From: an uncultured Paraprevotella sp.
Lineage (GTDB): Bacteria; Bacteroidota; Bacteroidia; Bacteroidales; Bacteroidaceae
DNA: 64,000 nucleotides
Direction of reading: 5' to 3'
Assembly (NCBI GenBank): GCA_944321365.1
Contig: CALULA010000006.1
Coordinates: 62,001 to 126,000 of the forward strand
Part shown: one piece after another, positions 46,137-55,438 of the stretch
Layout: the number at the start of each line of letters is the position of its first letter
How positions within the stretch are numbered: the stretch's first letter is position 1
Notes under the pieces: generated by a model
What the model saw: only the letters and a program-made list of their open reading frames with translations
What the model was told of the DNA's origin: nothing
Database searches by the model: none
Made by a program: the position numbers and the translations under genes

Positions 46137-47135
46137 TTATTTGGTGTTGGGAAATGCTTTTTCCAACCGTTTCAGTTCTTTTCTGGTGATGGTGATGACA
46201 GTTCCATGGCGTGGGGTAAAGGCACCATGCGTGGCGGTGTCTTGCACACGTTTGAAAGATTTCAGGTCTTTGCTCGTGCAGAACTGATAGAATCCGTCGA
46301 TGTAGCAGTCGTACATCAGTACCCAGTCGCCTTCTATGCGCCGGAACACGCCGGAGCCTTCTACGGCCTTGTCTGTGTCTTCAAATGTTCCGGGCAGCAG
46401 TTCCCACGTGGAGAAGTCCAGCAGGTCTCTGGTCAGGTATTGGCGGATGCCTTTTTTCTTTTCGCCCTCGGTCTTGAAGAAAATGTGGAATACGCCGTCC
46501 TCGTCCTGTACTATGTCGGTATCAATGGCCGATTTCCTGTAGTCGAAAAGCACTTGCGGCTCTCCCTCCAGGTCGCTGAAGTCTTCATTGGCATAAGCCC
46601 AGTACACTTTGTCGTACGGACACTGGCCATCGTCGGTCAGTATGGAGAAATATACGATGTATTTTCCGCTTTGCGGGTCGTAGATGGTCTGAGGAGCCCA
46701 TACGCGGGTGACGTTGGCGAACATCGTCCCGGCATATTTATCGGGGAAGTTCACGGTGTGGTGGCTCCAGTTTATCAGGTCCTTGCTGCGCATGAGCACG
46801 ATGCCGCGGTTGGAGGCCCATCCCTGGCTGGAGCGCATGTCGGTGGCTACCATATAGAAGCTGCCGTCCTGACCTCGCAGGATATGCGGGTCGCGCACGC
46901 CTTTCTTCAAGGAAATGGTGTCGGCGGCTATCACTGGTTTTCCGTCATTGAGCGGAGTGTAGTTGTAACCGTCCTTGCTCACTGCATAACAGATTTGCTC
47001 TTGTTCCGGTGCATTCCCGGTGAAATAGGTGAAAAGATAGGCTTTATGCTTCTGTGCCTGTACGTTAATAGAGCTTGCAAGCATGCTCATACACATGAAG
47101 CCTGTGCCTATTGCAGCCTTTATGTTTTTTCTCAT
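46137..47135 (-). CDS. Secreted GH43-family glycoside hydrolase
   Basis: This 332-residue single-domain enzyme has a signal peptide (about 1-27) and a five-bladed propeller. Candidate catalytic residues are Asp in 'GVRDPHI' (about 80), Asp in 'AIDTDIV' (about 205) and Glu in 'VEGSGVF' (about 262), the three acidic residues expected of GH43. The substrate may be alpha-L-arabinofuranosyl or beta-galactosyl linkages. It has its own promoter and precedes the GH128-like gene, so the two may act on the same glycan. Confidence 0.88.
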   Translation of the reverse strand: MRKNIKAAIGTGFMCMSMLASSINVQAQKHKAYLFTYFTGNAPEQEQICYAVSKDGYNYTPLNDGKPVIAADTISLKKGVRDPHILRGQDGSFYMVATDMRSSQGWASNRGIVLMRSKDLINWSHHTVNFPDKYAGTMFANVTRVWAPQTIYDPQSGKYIVYFSILTDDGQCPYDKVYWAYANEDFSDLEGEPQVLFDYRKSAIDTDIVQDEDGVFHIFFKTEGEKKKGIRQYLTRDLLDFSTWELLPGTFEDTDKAVEGSGVFRRIEGDWVLMYDCYIDGFYQFCTSKDLKSFKRVQDTATHGAFTPRHGTVITITRKELKRLEKAFPNTK

Positions 47136-47164
47136 AATGATAATGGAATAGGTTAATATTGTTC

Positions 47165-47172
47165 CAAAGGTA
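47165..47172 (-). promoter_or_regulatory. -7 element for the GH43 gene
   Basis: The minus strand reads TACCTTTG, about 30 bp upstream of the ATG at 47135. Confidence 0.65.
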
Positions 47173-47220
47173 CAAAAAAATGGATGCCTTTTATCTGAAT
47201 GAAATAAATTTTACATAATG

Positions 47221-49251
47221 TTAACTTTTCCGGCGTTTCTCCCTAAGAGCTTCCGCTATGGCCCATTGTATGGCGGCTTCTTCTTCTTTTCCGGAGCGCG
47301 ATAAGGCGTCGCCGAAGAGTTCGTGTGCTTTGGCATGATCGGGTTTCAGGGAGACAGCTTTGTCCAGATCGGACACAGCCTGTTCCATTCGTCCGCAGAG
47401 CAGATGGTTTTTCCCCCGGTTATAGTGCACTTTGAAGTTGGCAGTGGAGAGTCTTGCGGCCTGGTTGAAGCATTGCAGTGCGCCATCGAAATCGTTTCCA
47501 TTCTGCAGAGTGATACCTTTCCGTATGTAGGCGTCTACGTATTGAGGGTTGAGCGACAGGGCTTTGTCGTAATTGGCAATGGCAGCCCGCGAATTGTGGG
47601 CTTGCAGTATGGAGGCATTCCCCAGCTCATAATATTCTTCGGCATATTGGTTCATGAGCTTTTGTTGAATGGCTATTTGGTTGCGTAGCTCTTCGTTTTG
47701 CTGCCGCAGACGGTTGATGATGTGAAGTTTGTGTGAGATGAAGCGTTTGACTGTCGGTTTCTCTATGTCATATCGGCTGTGAATGGCTGCAAGGAAATGG
47801 TCCATGCACTGCCGGAACTCCCCGCGGTCGAAGGCTTGTACTGCGGCTTGATACTCTACATCTGCCTTGGCTTCTTTCATGGCCTGTTCTACGGCTCTGC
47901 CGTCATTGAAATGCCGGGCGAAGTCTATGATCTCCGGCTTGACGAAGATGTCGGACCGTGTGATGGCTCTTTTCAGTGTGATACCCTCAAGGGATGTGCA
48001 GCGGCTCAGTGCCACGTAAGCTTGTCCGCCCGCAAACACTCCGCCGCTAAAGTCTATTGTCACTTTTCTGAACGTCAGTCCCTGGCTTTTGTGTACCGTT
48101 ATGGCCCAGGCCAGGCGCAAAGGGAATTGGCGGAATACGCCCAGTTCCTCCTCTTCTATCTTTTTTTCTTGTTCATTGTAGGTGTAACGCATGTTGCTCC
48201 ACGTTTCTCGCGTGACATCCATTTCCTGTCCGTTCTCTGTTACGACATAGATATGTCCGTTCTCTGAGTCTATGCCGGAGACGGTGCCGAGCGTTCCGTT
48301 AACCCAACGCTTGTCCTGATCGTTTTTCACAAAAATAACTTGTGCTCCGGGTTTAAGCTCCAGCTCCATCAGTGTGGGGAGAGAGCTTTCGGGAAATTCT
48401 CCTTGTATTTCGCCTTTGAATACGATACTCTCCGTGTCGATTTCCTGCAGTCTTTTCCGGTTGATGAAGTCTACATTGTCGCGTCGTGTGGCTAATGTGA
48501 TGTTCAGTTCGTGGCTGAGCTTTCCGTTTCCTTGTTGAGCATGGCGCGTGTTGAGCAGTTGCAGATCGCCCGGTCCGGCCTGGTTGGTGCGGATGTGGTC
48601 GAGTACGGCGATAAAGGCGGCGTCTTGCTGGCGGTAAACTTTGCGCAGTTCGACAGATATAAGGCGCATTTCCCGGAATACGGAGGCCGAAAAGAAATAG
48701 GGCGTGGGGTAGTAGCGGGCCAAGAGTTCGCGCTCGTCGCTTTTCACCACCGGCTCTAATTGAAAGATATCGCCGACGAACAGCAGTTGTTTGCCGCCAA
48801 ACGGTTCTTTAATGTTTCGTCCGTAGACACGTAATATCTTGTCGATGAAGTCGATGGTGTCGGCCCGTACCATCGAAATTTCGTCTATAATCACCAGCTC
48901 GACTTCGCGGATGATTTTCTGTAAGGCAGAGTTGTATTTCAGAAAATCGCGGATCTTGCTGAAACTGCAGCGTGGATCGTCGGGAAGCATGGGGTAAAAG
49001 GGGAGCTTGAAAAAGCTATGCAGTGTACTTCCGCCGGCATTGATGGCGGCAATTCCCGTAGGAGCCAGTATGATGTGCTTCTTGCGCGTGTGCGAACAGA
49101 TGTATTTCAGTAATGTAGATTTACCCGTACCGGCTTTCCCTGTGAGGAAAACCGAGTTACGGGTAAACCGAATAAGTTTCAGGGCGGTCTGGAATTCCGG
49201 ATTCTGTTCGTCTATCGTGATGTCTGTATTCTTTGAATGCCGCTCTTTCAT
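47221..49251 (-). CDS. PIF1/RecD2-type helicase with C-terminal TPR repeats
   Basis: This 676-residue protein has a PIF1-like SF1B helicase (about 1-440): Walker A 'GKAGTGKST' (about 37), 'APTGIAAINAGG', 'IIDEISMV' (about 110), 'FVGDIFQLEPV' and 'VHKSQGLTF' with 'YVALSRCTSLEG' at the C-end of the motor. The last 150 residues form TPR repeats ('AIANYDKALSLNPQYVDAYIRKG'-type units, from about 560). The helicase part unwinds 5'-3' DNA, including G-quadruplexes, in known relatives. The TPR tail probably binds a partner. It starts 3 bp after the PBP gene. Confidence 0.9.
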   Translation of the reverse strand: MKERHSKNTDITIDEQNPEFQTALKLIRFTRNSVFLTGKAGTGKSTLLKYICSHTRKKHIILAPTGIAAINAGGSTLHSFFKLPFYPMLPDDPRCSFSKIRDFLKYNSALQKIIREVELVIIDEISMVRADTIDFIDKILRVYGRNIKEPFGGKQLLFVGDIFQLEPVVKSDERELLARYYPTPYFFSASVFREMRLISVELRKVYRQQDAAFIAVLDHIRTNQAGPGDLQLLNTRHAQQGNGKLSHELNITLATRRDNVDFINRKRLQEIDTESIVFKGEIQGEFPESSLPTLMELELKPGAQVIFVKNDQDKRWVNGTLGTVSGIDSENGHIYVVTENGQEMDVTRETWSNMRYTYNEQEKKIEEEELGVFRQFPLRLAWAITVHKSQGLTFRKVTIDFSGGVFAGGQAYVALSRCTSLEGITLKRAITRSDIFVKPEIIDFARHFNDGRAVEQAMKEAKADVEYQAAVQAFDRGEFRQCMDHFLAAIHSRYDIEKPTVKRFISHKLHIINRLRQQNEELRNQIAIQQKLMNQYAEEYYELGNASILQAHNSRAAIANYDKALSLNPQYVDAYIRKGITLQNGNDFDGALQCFNQAARLSTANFKVHYNRGKNHLLCGRMEQAVSDLDKAVSLKPDHAKAHELFGDALSRSGKEEEAAIQWAIAEALREKRRKS

Positions 49252-49254
49252 GTA

Positions 49255-51747
49255 CTATGATGTCGTGGAATCTGCCGGGACGGTCTGTTCCGGGTTGGGT
49301 GATGTATCGGAGCTGTTGGCCGGTTTTCCCTCTTCGGTGGTCTCAGGTCGGGCTATATCTGTCGGCAACAGTACGCCTAAGGAGTCTGTGTTTTCGAGAG
49401 AGTCCGGCTCTTCCGGTTGATAATAGCCGCTGCAGGTATAGCACGACGGGTCAATGTTCTCTTTAGGGGCTTTGGGGAACTTCTCCCGGTATTTGCTGAA
49501 ACGGTCGTCTAACAATACTTTTTGTATGAAGTTTCCGAATATCGGAAGAGCGGTGCGGCTGCCTTGTCCCAAAGCTCCGGTGCGGAAATGTATGCTGCGG
49601 TATTCGCCCCCTACCCATCCGCCGGCTACCAGTTTCGGGGTAACTCCGACGAACCATGCGTCTGAATGGTTGTTGGAAGTTCCGGTTTTTCCTCCGAACT
49701 CGGAATAGTTCAGTACGGGATAGATATAGCTCCATAGGGCTGCAGTTGTTCCGCCGCGTTCTGTCAGTCCGGCTCGTAACAGCTTTTGCATAAAGAATGC
49801 CGAGCGGTATGGTATGGCTTGTTGCTCTTCGTTCTGTGCGGTATAGATGGTGTTGCCGTCGCGGTCGAGTATGCGGGTAATCAGAATAGGCATGCTGGCC
49901 CGTCCGTCGTTGATGACAGTGCAATAGGCATTGACTAATTCCAGCAGGTTGACGTCAGAAGAACCCAGACTCAACGAGGGCGTCTCGTGCAACGGCGACC
50001 TGATGCCCATGGCGTGTGCTGTCTTGGCCACGTTGTGGATGCCCAGTTCGTAACCCAGTTTCACGGCGATGCTGTTGATGCTTTGTGCAAAAGCTGATTT
50101 CAAGGGTATATCGGCACCGGAGAATGTTCCGTTGGCATTATGGGGCGTCCATTTGGTCGGCACGCCTTTGACGGTATCGGGATATTGTTTCCATTCGTCC
50201 ACACGCGTGTCGCATGGTGTAAGTCCTTGATTCATGGCTTCGGCATAGACAAAAAGCTTGAAGGTGGAGCCGGGCTGTCGCATGGCCGTCACTTTGTCAT
50301 ATTTCCAGGAGTTGAAGTCGATGTCTCCCACCCATGCTTTTACTTCGCGTGTGTCCGGTTCTATGGCGACAAAGCCACAGTGCATGAACTTGACCATGTA
50401 GCGGATGGAGTCCATGGTGCTCATTTCCATCTTTACGGGCCCGTTGTAGCTGAAAACTTCTACTTCGTGAGGTTGATTCAGATAATAAAAGATGGAGTCT
50501 GTTTGAGAACCATACCGTTTTTCCAGTTGCTTGTAGGCTGTTGTCTTCTTGGCCAGGTCTTCTATAAAGTTAGGGATTTCCTGGTGTCTTTCATCTTGCC
50601 AGGGAGGCGTGTTGCCCCAATGATTATAGAAGCGTTCCTGAATGATTTCCATTTGTTTCAGGGCAGCCTCCTCTGCATAGCGTTGCATGCGGGTGTCGAG
50701 TGTCGTATAAATCTTTAAGCCGTCGGCATACAGGTCCAATTTGTTCTCGGCATCCGTGCCGCTTATGAGGCCTTGTTCGCAGAGCATGTCTATGTATTCG
50801 GGCAATACTTCGCGGAAATAGGGTGCGATGCCGTCGTAGCTGCTTTCATCTTTGCGGGGTTGCACCACTATGGGCAGTGATTTCAGTGAATCCAGTTGTG
50901 CGACCGTGGCTTTTTTGCCGTTCAGAACAAGATGTCCATGGTTATATAAGTTGGTGAGTACGACGTTGCGCCGTTTTTTGCTGTTTTCCGGATGCAGTCT
51001 GGGGTTGTAGCTTGATGTCGCTTTTAGTAGTCCGACCAGTGTGGCAGCCTGTTCGTATGTCAGCTGGTCGGGCGTCGTGTTGAAATAAGTACGGCAGGCC
51101 GTTTTTATGCCGAATGAGTTGCTCCCGAAGTCTACTGTATTGAAATACATGGTGAGGATTTCCTCTTTAGAGAATGTCATTTCAAGCTTTACGGCTACGA
51201 TCCATTCCTTTGCTTTCATGACGAGAATCTTGACGCCCGGAATCTTTCCCAGCAGTCCGGTGGAATATTGCGTACGTACACGGAAAAGATTTTTGGCCAG
51301 TTGTTGGGTGATGGTGCTGGCTCCGCGTGCATTTCCGCTTATGATGTCTTTGGCTGCGGCAAATAAGCCCTGAAAGTCTATCCCGTGATGGCGGTAGAAT
51401 CGTTCGTCTTCTGTGTCGATGAGAGTCTGAATGATGATGGGAGAGATGTCCTCAAAATTCACCGGAGTCCGGTTTTCGCTGAAAAAGCGTCCTATGAGTA
51501 TGCTGTCTGCACTGTAGATTTCAGATGCTTCGCTGTTGACAGGATTCTCTATGTCTTTAAAACCGGGCGACTTGCCGAAGAGGTTCAGAAAGTTGATGTC
51601 TACAGCCACGAGTAGCAGAATGAATGCAATGATGCAAGTGAACAACCAGGTTATAGCTTTTTTATACCACGGTCCGTGATACAGGCTGACGAATTTCCTT
51701 CCGGCTTTTTTCAGTCCATCGGTTATGTTACGTGTGATGTTGTTCAT
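49255..51747 (-). CDS. Class A penicillin-binding protein (PBP1A-like)
   Basis: This 830-residue bifunctional peptidoglycan synthase has one N-terminal transmembrane helix (about 32-52), a GT51 glycosyltransferase (about 90-260, 'EDERFYRHHGID' and 'GASTITQQLAKN') and a transpeptidase with 'STFK' (about 495), 'SIN' (about 552) and 'KTGT' (about 686). The C-terminal tail is rich in Pro, Glu and Ser and low in complexity. A -7 element lies just upstream, so it can be expressed apart from the lpx-miaA genes. Confidence 0.95.
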   Translation of the reverse strand: MNNITRNITDGLKKAGRKFVSLYHGPWYKKAITWLFTCIIAFILLLVAVDINFLNLFGKSPGFKDIENPVNSEASEIYSADSILIGRFFSENRTPVNFEDISPIIIQTLIDTEDERFYRHHGIDFQGLFAAAKDIISGNARGASTITQQLAKNLFRVRTQYSTGLLGKIPGVKILVMKAKEWIVAVKLEMTFSKEEILTMYFNTVDFGSNSFGIKTACRTYFNTTPDQLTYEQAATLVGLLKATSSYNPRLHPENSKKRRNVVLTNLYNHGHLVLNGKKATVAQLDSLKSLPIVVQPRKDESSYDGIAPYFREVLPEYIDMLCEQGLISGTDAENKLDLYADGLKIYTTLDTRMQRYAEEAALKQMEIIQERFYNHWGNTPPWQDERHQEIPNFIEDLAKKTTAYKQLEKRYGSQTDSIFYYLNQPHEVEVFSYNGPVKMEMSTMDSIRYMVKFMHCGFVAIEPDTREVKAWVGDIDFNSWKYDKVTAMRQPGSTFKLFVYAEAMNQGLTPCDTRVDEWKQYPDTVKGVPTKWTPHNANGTFSGADIPLKSAFAQSINSIAVKLGYELGIHNVAKTAHAMGIRSPLHETPSLSLGSSDVNLLELVNAYCTVINDGRASMPILITRILDRDGNTIYTAQNEEQQAIPYRSAFFMQKLLRAGLTERGGTTAALWSYIYPVLNYSEFGGKTGTSNNHSDAWFVGVTPKLVAGGWVGGEYRSIHFRTGALGQGSRTALPIFGNFIQKVLLDDRFSKYREKFPKAPKENIDPSCYTCSGYYQPEEPDSLENTDSLGVLLPTDIARPETTEEGKPANSSDTSPNPEQTVPADSTTS

Positions 51748-51779
51748 GTTTGTTGGGACTAATACTGGTGTTTTGGCAG

Positions 51780-51787
51780 CAAATTTA
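51780..51787 (-). promoter_or_regulatory. -7 element for the PBP gene
   Basis: The minus strand reads TAAATTTG, 32 bp upstream of the ATG, within the 48-bp gap after miaA. Confidence 0.6.
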
Positions 51788-51795
51788 GAAAAAGT

Positions 51796-52701
51796 TTATC
51801 GGATTGTCACTTCTTCTATCAGTTTTTTTATCTCATCCTGTTGCTCAGGATGAAACCAGTGTATGCTCTTGTCTTTGCGGAACCATGTCATTTGCTTGCG
51901 TGAGTAAATGCGTGTGTTTTGCTTGATCTTTTCGATGGCGAAGTCCAATGTCCAGGTTCCGTCCATATATTTGAACAGTTCTTTATATCCGACGGTGTTG
52001 AGGGCATTGGTGTTGCGGTAGGCGGCCACTCTCTGTGCTTCTTCCAGCAGACCTTGATCCATCATCGTTTCCACTCGGTTGTTAATACGTGCATAAAGCT
52101 CTTCGCGCTCGCGATACAGTCCGATTTTGAGGATCTCGAAAGGACGCGGTTTAGGCTGGCGGAGTCGGAACGCGGAATAGGGCTTTCCTGTCATGTAACA
52201 GATTTCCAATGCATGGATAATCCGTTTGGGATTTTTCAGGTCTGCAATGGCATAATATTCCGGGTCAAGGAGTCTCAGTTCGCTGACAAGCGGTGAAAGT
52301 CCCTCTTTTTCATATTTTTCAAGTATGACGCTTCTTGTTTCCTGGTCTACGGTGGGGATATCGTCGATACCTTTGCATACGGCATCGATATACATCATGC
52401 TGCCACCGCTGAGTAAGGCACAATGTCTCTGTGTATATAGTTCGGGCAATAGCCGTAAAACGTCTGTTTCGTATTGTGCCGCGCTGTAATAGTCAGTCAG
52501 ATTGAGTATACCGACAAAATAGTGTTTCACCCTGAGCAGCTGTTCTTGGGTAGGTGCTGCCGTACCGATAGGCAGGTCACGGAACAGTTGCCGCGAGTCT
52601 GCGTTCAGAATAGGGGAATGAAGAAACTCAGCCAGAGAAAGGCTGAGTTCCGTCTTGCCCACACCAGTGGGTCCTAATAATACAATCAGTTGGGGCTTCA
52701 T
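51796..52701 (-). CDS. miaA: tRNA dimethylallyltransferase
   Basis: This 301-residue enzyme transfers a dimethylallyl group to A37 of tRNAs that read UNN codons. The P-loop '[10 protein letters not shown]' (about 8-17), '[19 protein letters not shown]' (about 34-52), 'GGSMMYIDA' and the C-terminal '[12 protein letters not shown]' are the family motifs. It starts 15 bp after the pRiA4b-like gene and is part of the lpxD-led unit. Confidence 0.96.
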   Translation of the reverse strand: MKPQLIVLLGPTGVGKTELSLSLAEFLHSPILNADSRQLFRDLPIGTAAPTQEQLLRVKHYFVGILNLTDYYSAAQYETDVLRLLPELYTQRHCALLSGGSMMYIDAVCKGIDDIPTVDQETRSVILEKYEKEGLSPLVSELRLLDPEYYAIADLKNPKRIIHALEICYMTGKPYSAFRLRQPKPRPFEILKIGLYREREELYARINNRVETMMDQGLLEEAQRVAAYRNTNALNTVGYKELFKYMDGTWTLDFAIEKIKQNTRIYSRKQMTWFRKDKSIHWFHPEQQDEIKKLIEEVTIR

Positions 52702-52716
52702 GTGTTATTCATAAGG

Positions 52717-53253
52717 TTATCTTTCACTGATTTCAAAGCCTTCAGTGTCGAATTCCTCATCATTAAAGCCTTCGCTGCCATAGAATTCTTCGTTAAGCTC
52801 TTCATTCGGCAGGGAGGCGTCCTTGCCGAATAGTTCTTCAATATTCTGTGTCTGTTGCGGAGCCTCGCCGTGTTTACGGCAGCAGACCGGTTGTTCTTGC
52901 GGCTGTCCGAAGCTGATTTCCGTAAGTTCGATGAAGAGCATGCGGTTGCCTACGGGGTCAAATACATAAACAAGGTGCTGTTTTTCCTCTTCCAGCAGTT
53001 CATCAAGCTTTGTTTTTTTCATCAGATAGATGTCTTCATCTGCCCGGCTTGTACCCATATCTTCCAAAAGAACCTCTTGCTTCTGTTCCCAGTTCTCATT
53101 GCAGATGAAGAAACTTGTAAGTTGGTCGTCTGCATAGTGGCACGATGACAGAATCATCTTGTGCAAATCGTAGAATGTGGCTTCTGCATCTATTTTGATT
53201 TCTCTCACGAAATCTTCCACTTCGTTGGAGATGACGGTGAAACGATATACCAT
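52717..53253 (-). CDS. pRiA4b ORF-3-like protein
   Basis: This 178-residue protein resembles the plasmid pRiA4b ORF-3 / MM3350-like family: 'YRFTVISNEVEDFVREIKIDAEATFYDLHKMI' opening (cited by positions 3-34), a central 'YVFDPVGNR' and an acidic C-terminal tail (about 150-178). The biochemical role is unknown. It lies between lpxA and miaA with gaps of 14 and 15 bp, so it is very likely co-transcribed. Confidence 0.8.
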   Translation of the reverse strand: MVYRFTVISNEVEDFVREIKIDAEATFYDLHKMILSSCHYADDQLTSFFICNENWEQKQEVLLEDMGTSRADEDIYLMKKTKLDELLEEEKQHLVYVFDPVGNRMLFIELTEISFGQPQEQPVCCRKHGEAPQQTQNIEELFGKDASLPNEELNEEFYGSEGFNDEEFDTEGFEISER

Positions 53254-53267
53254 AGACCTTGTGCTGT

Positions 53268-54041
53268 TTAGTGGACAAATCCGCGCTTTGATTCCTCTAT
53301 AAATTTGATGATATAGTCAATTTCCGGGCTGGCGGGTACTTCATCGCGCACTTTTTGCAGGGCATCGTTCAGTGCCAGTCCGCTTTGATAGATGATGCGA
53401 TAAGCATTGTGGATGTTTTCAATGAGTTCATTGCTGAATCCCCTGCGCCGCAGTCCCACGAGGTTGAGGCCGCAGTAGGCAGCCGGCTCGCGCGCGCATA
53501 TAATATAAGGTGGGATGTCCTGGCTGAACCGTGTGCCGCCTCCCACCATGGTATAGCCTCCGACCCGGCAAAATTGGTGCATGAGGACATTGGCACTTAT
53601 GATGGCATTATCGTCGATGACTATCTCGCCGGCCAGTTTTGTGCTGTTTCCGATAATGCAACCGTTACCTACTGTTGCGTCATGTGCCACGTGTACGCCC
53701 TCCATCAGCAGGTTGCCGCTGCCCACTTGCGTGCGGCCTTTGGCGGCTGTTCCGCGGTTGATGGTCACGTTTTCACGAATCTTATTGTTGTCCCCCACGA
53801 TGGCCGTTGTCTCCTCTCCCCTGAATTTGAGGTCCTGGGGCACGGCACTGATGACGGCTCCAGGGAAGATGACGTTCCCGTTGCCGATGCGGGCACCGTA
53901 CAGGACGGTCACGCTATTCATCAGGACGTTGTTGTCACCGATTTCTACGTTCTTATCAATGAAACAAAATGGGCCTATTTCGCAATTTTCTCCTATCTTC
54001 GCTTCCGGATCTATATAGGCCAAAGGGCTGATTTTACTCAT
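53268..54041 (-). CDS. lpxA: UDP-N-acetylglucosamine acyltransferase
   Basis: This 257-residue enzyme adds the first hydroxyacyl chain to UDP-GlcNAc in lipid A synthesis. A left-handed beta-helix of hexapeptide repeats (about 1-180) carries the catalytic His ('GVHVAHDATVGN', about 122), and a helical C-terminal region follows. It starts 4 bp after lpxC-fabZ. Confidence 0.97.
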   Translation of the reverse strand: MSKISPLAYIDPEAKIGENCEIGPFCFIDKNVEIGDNNVLMNSVTVLYGARIGNGNVIFPGAVISAVPQDLKFRGEETTAIVGDNNKIRENVTINRGTAAKGRTQVGSGNLLMEGVHVAHDATVGNGCIIGNSTKLAGEIVIDDNAIISANVLMHQFCRVGGYTMVGGGTRFSQDIPPYIICAREPAAYCGLNLVGLRRRGFSNELIENIHNAYRIIYQSGLALNDALQKVRDEVPASPEIDYIIKFIEESKRGFVH

Positions 54042-54045
54042 ATGT

Positions 54046-55431
54046 TTATTTGTTTTTTACGATTTGTGCGGTAAAGGTAGCTTCTGTAACGACACTCTCG
54101 CCCACGAAAACGTATCCTCTCATCGAGGAGATGCCGTGGCGTAAGGGAGCCAATAGTTCTACTTTGAAGATGAGTGTATCGCCCGGAACGACTTTCTGTC
54201 GGAATTTTACTTGGTCTATACGTAGGAAATAAGTGCTCCAGCGTTCAGGCTCGTCTACGGAATTCAGCACCAATAATCCGCCTGCCTGGGCCATGGCTTC
54301 TATCTGTAGTACGCCCGGCATGACTGGTTCCTGCGGGAAGTGTCCTACAAAGAACGGTTCGTTGCTCGTGACGTTCTTTACCGCAACTATCGTATTCGGT
54401 CCCAGCTCGATGACCTTGTCCACCAGTTGCATGGGGTAGCGGTGTGGGAGCAGTTCGCGGATGCGGTTCACATCCATTACAGGAGGCTCGTTGCAGTCGT
54501 AGCCCGGAGCCTGAATCTCGTGTGCCCGTATTTCCTTGCGTATCAGTCGGGCGAATTTGTTGTTGATTGTGTGTCCGGGGCGTGTGGCGATGATGCGTCC
54601 CTTGATGGGCTTGCCAATCAGAGCCATGTCGCCGATGATGTCCAGCAGTTTGTGCCGGGCCGGTTCGTTTTCCCACACCAGCGGTTTGTGATTCAGGTAA
54701 CCTTTTTCCTTGGCATCGTGGTGGGGCACGCCGATGCTGTCGGCCAGACGGTCCAGTTTTTCCTGTGACATCTCATTTTCGTAGATGACCACGGCATTGT
54801 CCAAATCTCCACCTTTGATGAGTCCGGCTGCCAGAAGCTGTTCTATTTCGCGCACGAAGACGAATGTACGGCTGGGAGCAATCTCCGTTTCAAAGTTTTC
54901 CATGTTGTCCAGTGTTGCAAACTGGCTGGAGAGCACCTTGGAGTTGAAAGAGATCATTGCCGTGATGCTGAACTGTTCGTCTGGAAGAATCGTGATGCAC
55001 GACCCCGTTTCTTCATCCTTCACCTCCAGCTTCTTGCGGATGATGTAGTAGTCCTTGACGGCGTTCTGCTCGGCGATGCCCACGCGTTTGATGTTTTCCA
55101 CGTAGATTTCCGCGCTGCCGTCCAAGATGGGAAGCTCCGGTCCGTTGACTTGCAACAGGCAGTTGTCCACTCCCATGGCGTAAAGAGCGGCCAGTGCGTG
55201 TTCCACGGTGCTGCAACGCGCATCGCCGCGTCCCAGAACAGTTCCGCGTGTGGTTTCCACCACGTTCTCGGCTATTCCTTCAATGATGGGGCGTCCCTCC
55301 AAATCTATACGCTGGATTTTATATCCGTGATTTTCGGGAGCAGGATTGAATGTCACGGTCAGGTTCAGACCGGTATGCAGTCCTTTGCCGCACAAGGAGA
55401 AGCTTCCCTGCAATGTTTTCTGTTTCAGCAT
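54046..55431 (-). CDS. lpxC-fabZ: Bifunctional LpxC deacetylase / FabZ dehydratase
   Basis: This 461-residue fusion has an N-terminal LpxC zinc deacetylase (about 1-300; 'STVEHALAALYAMG' with a zinc His, and 'HKLLDIIGDMAL' with a second) and a C-terminal FabZ hotdog dehydratase (about 315-461; 'LPHRYPMQLVDK' and 'GHFPQEPVMPGVLQIEAMAQ' with the catalytic His and Glu). It joins the committed step of lipid A synthesis to fatty-acid elongation. The fusion is known in Bacteroidetes. Confidence 0.97.
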   Translation of the reverse strand: MLKQKTLQGSFSLCGKGLHTGLNLTVTFNPAPENHGYKIQRIDLEGRPIIEGIAENVVETTRGTVLGRGDARCSTVEHALAALYAMGVDNCLLQVNGPELPILDGSAEIYVENIKRVGIAEQNAVKDYYIIRKKLEVKDEETGSCITILPDEQFSITAMISFNSKVLSSQFATLDNMENFETEIAPSRTFVFVREIEQLLAAGLIKGGDLDNAVVIYENEMSQEKLDRLADSIGVPHHDAKEKGYLNHKPLVWENEPARHKLLDIIGDMALIGKPIKGRIIATRPGHTINNKFARLIRKEIRAHEIQAPGYDCNEPPVMDVNRIRELLPHRYPMQLVDKVIELGPNTIVAVKNVTSNEPFFVGHFPQEPVMPGVLQIEAMAQAGGLLVLNSVDEPERWSTYFLRIDQVKFRQKVVPGDTLIFKVELLAPLRHGISSMRGYVFVGESVVTEATFTAQIVKNK

Positions 55432-55438
55432 AGCTCTT

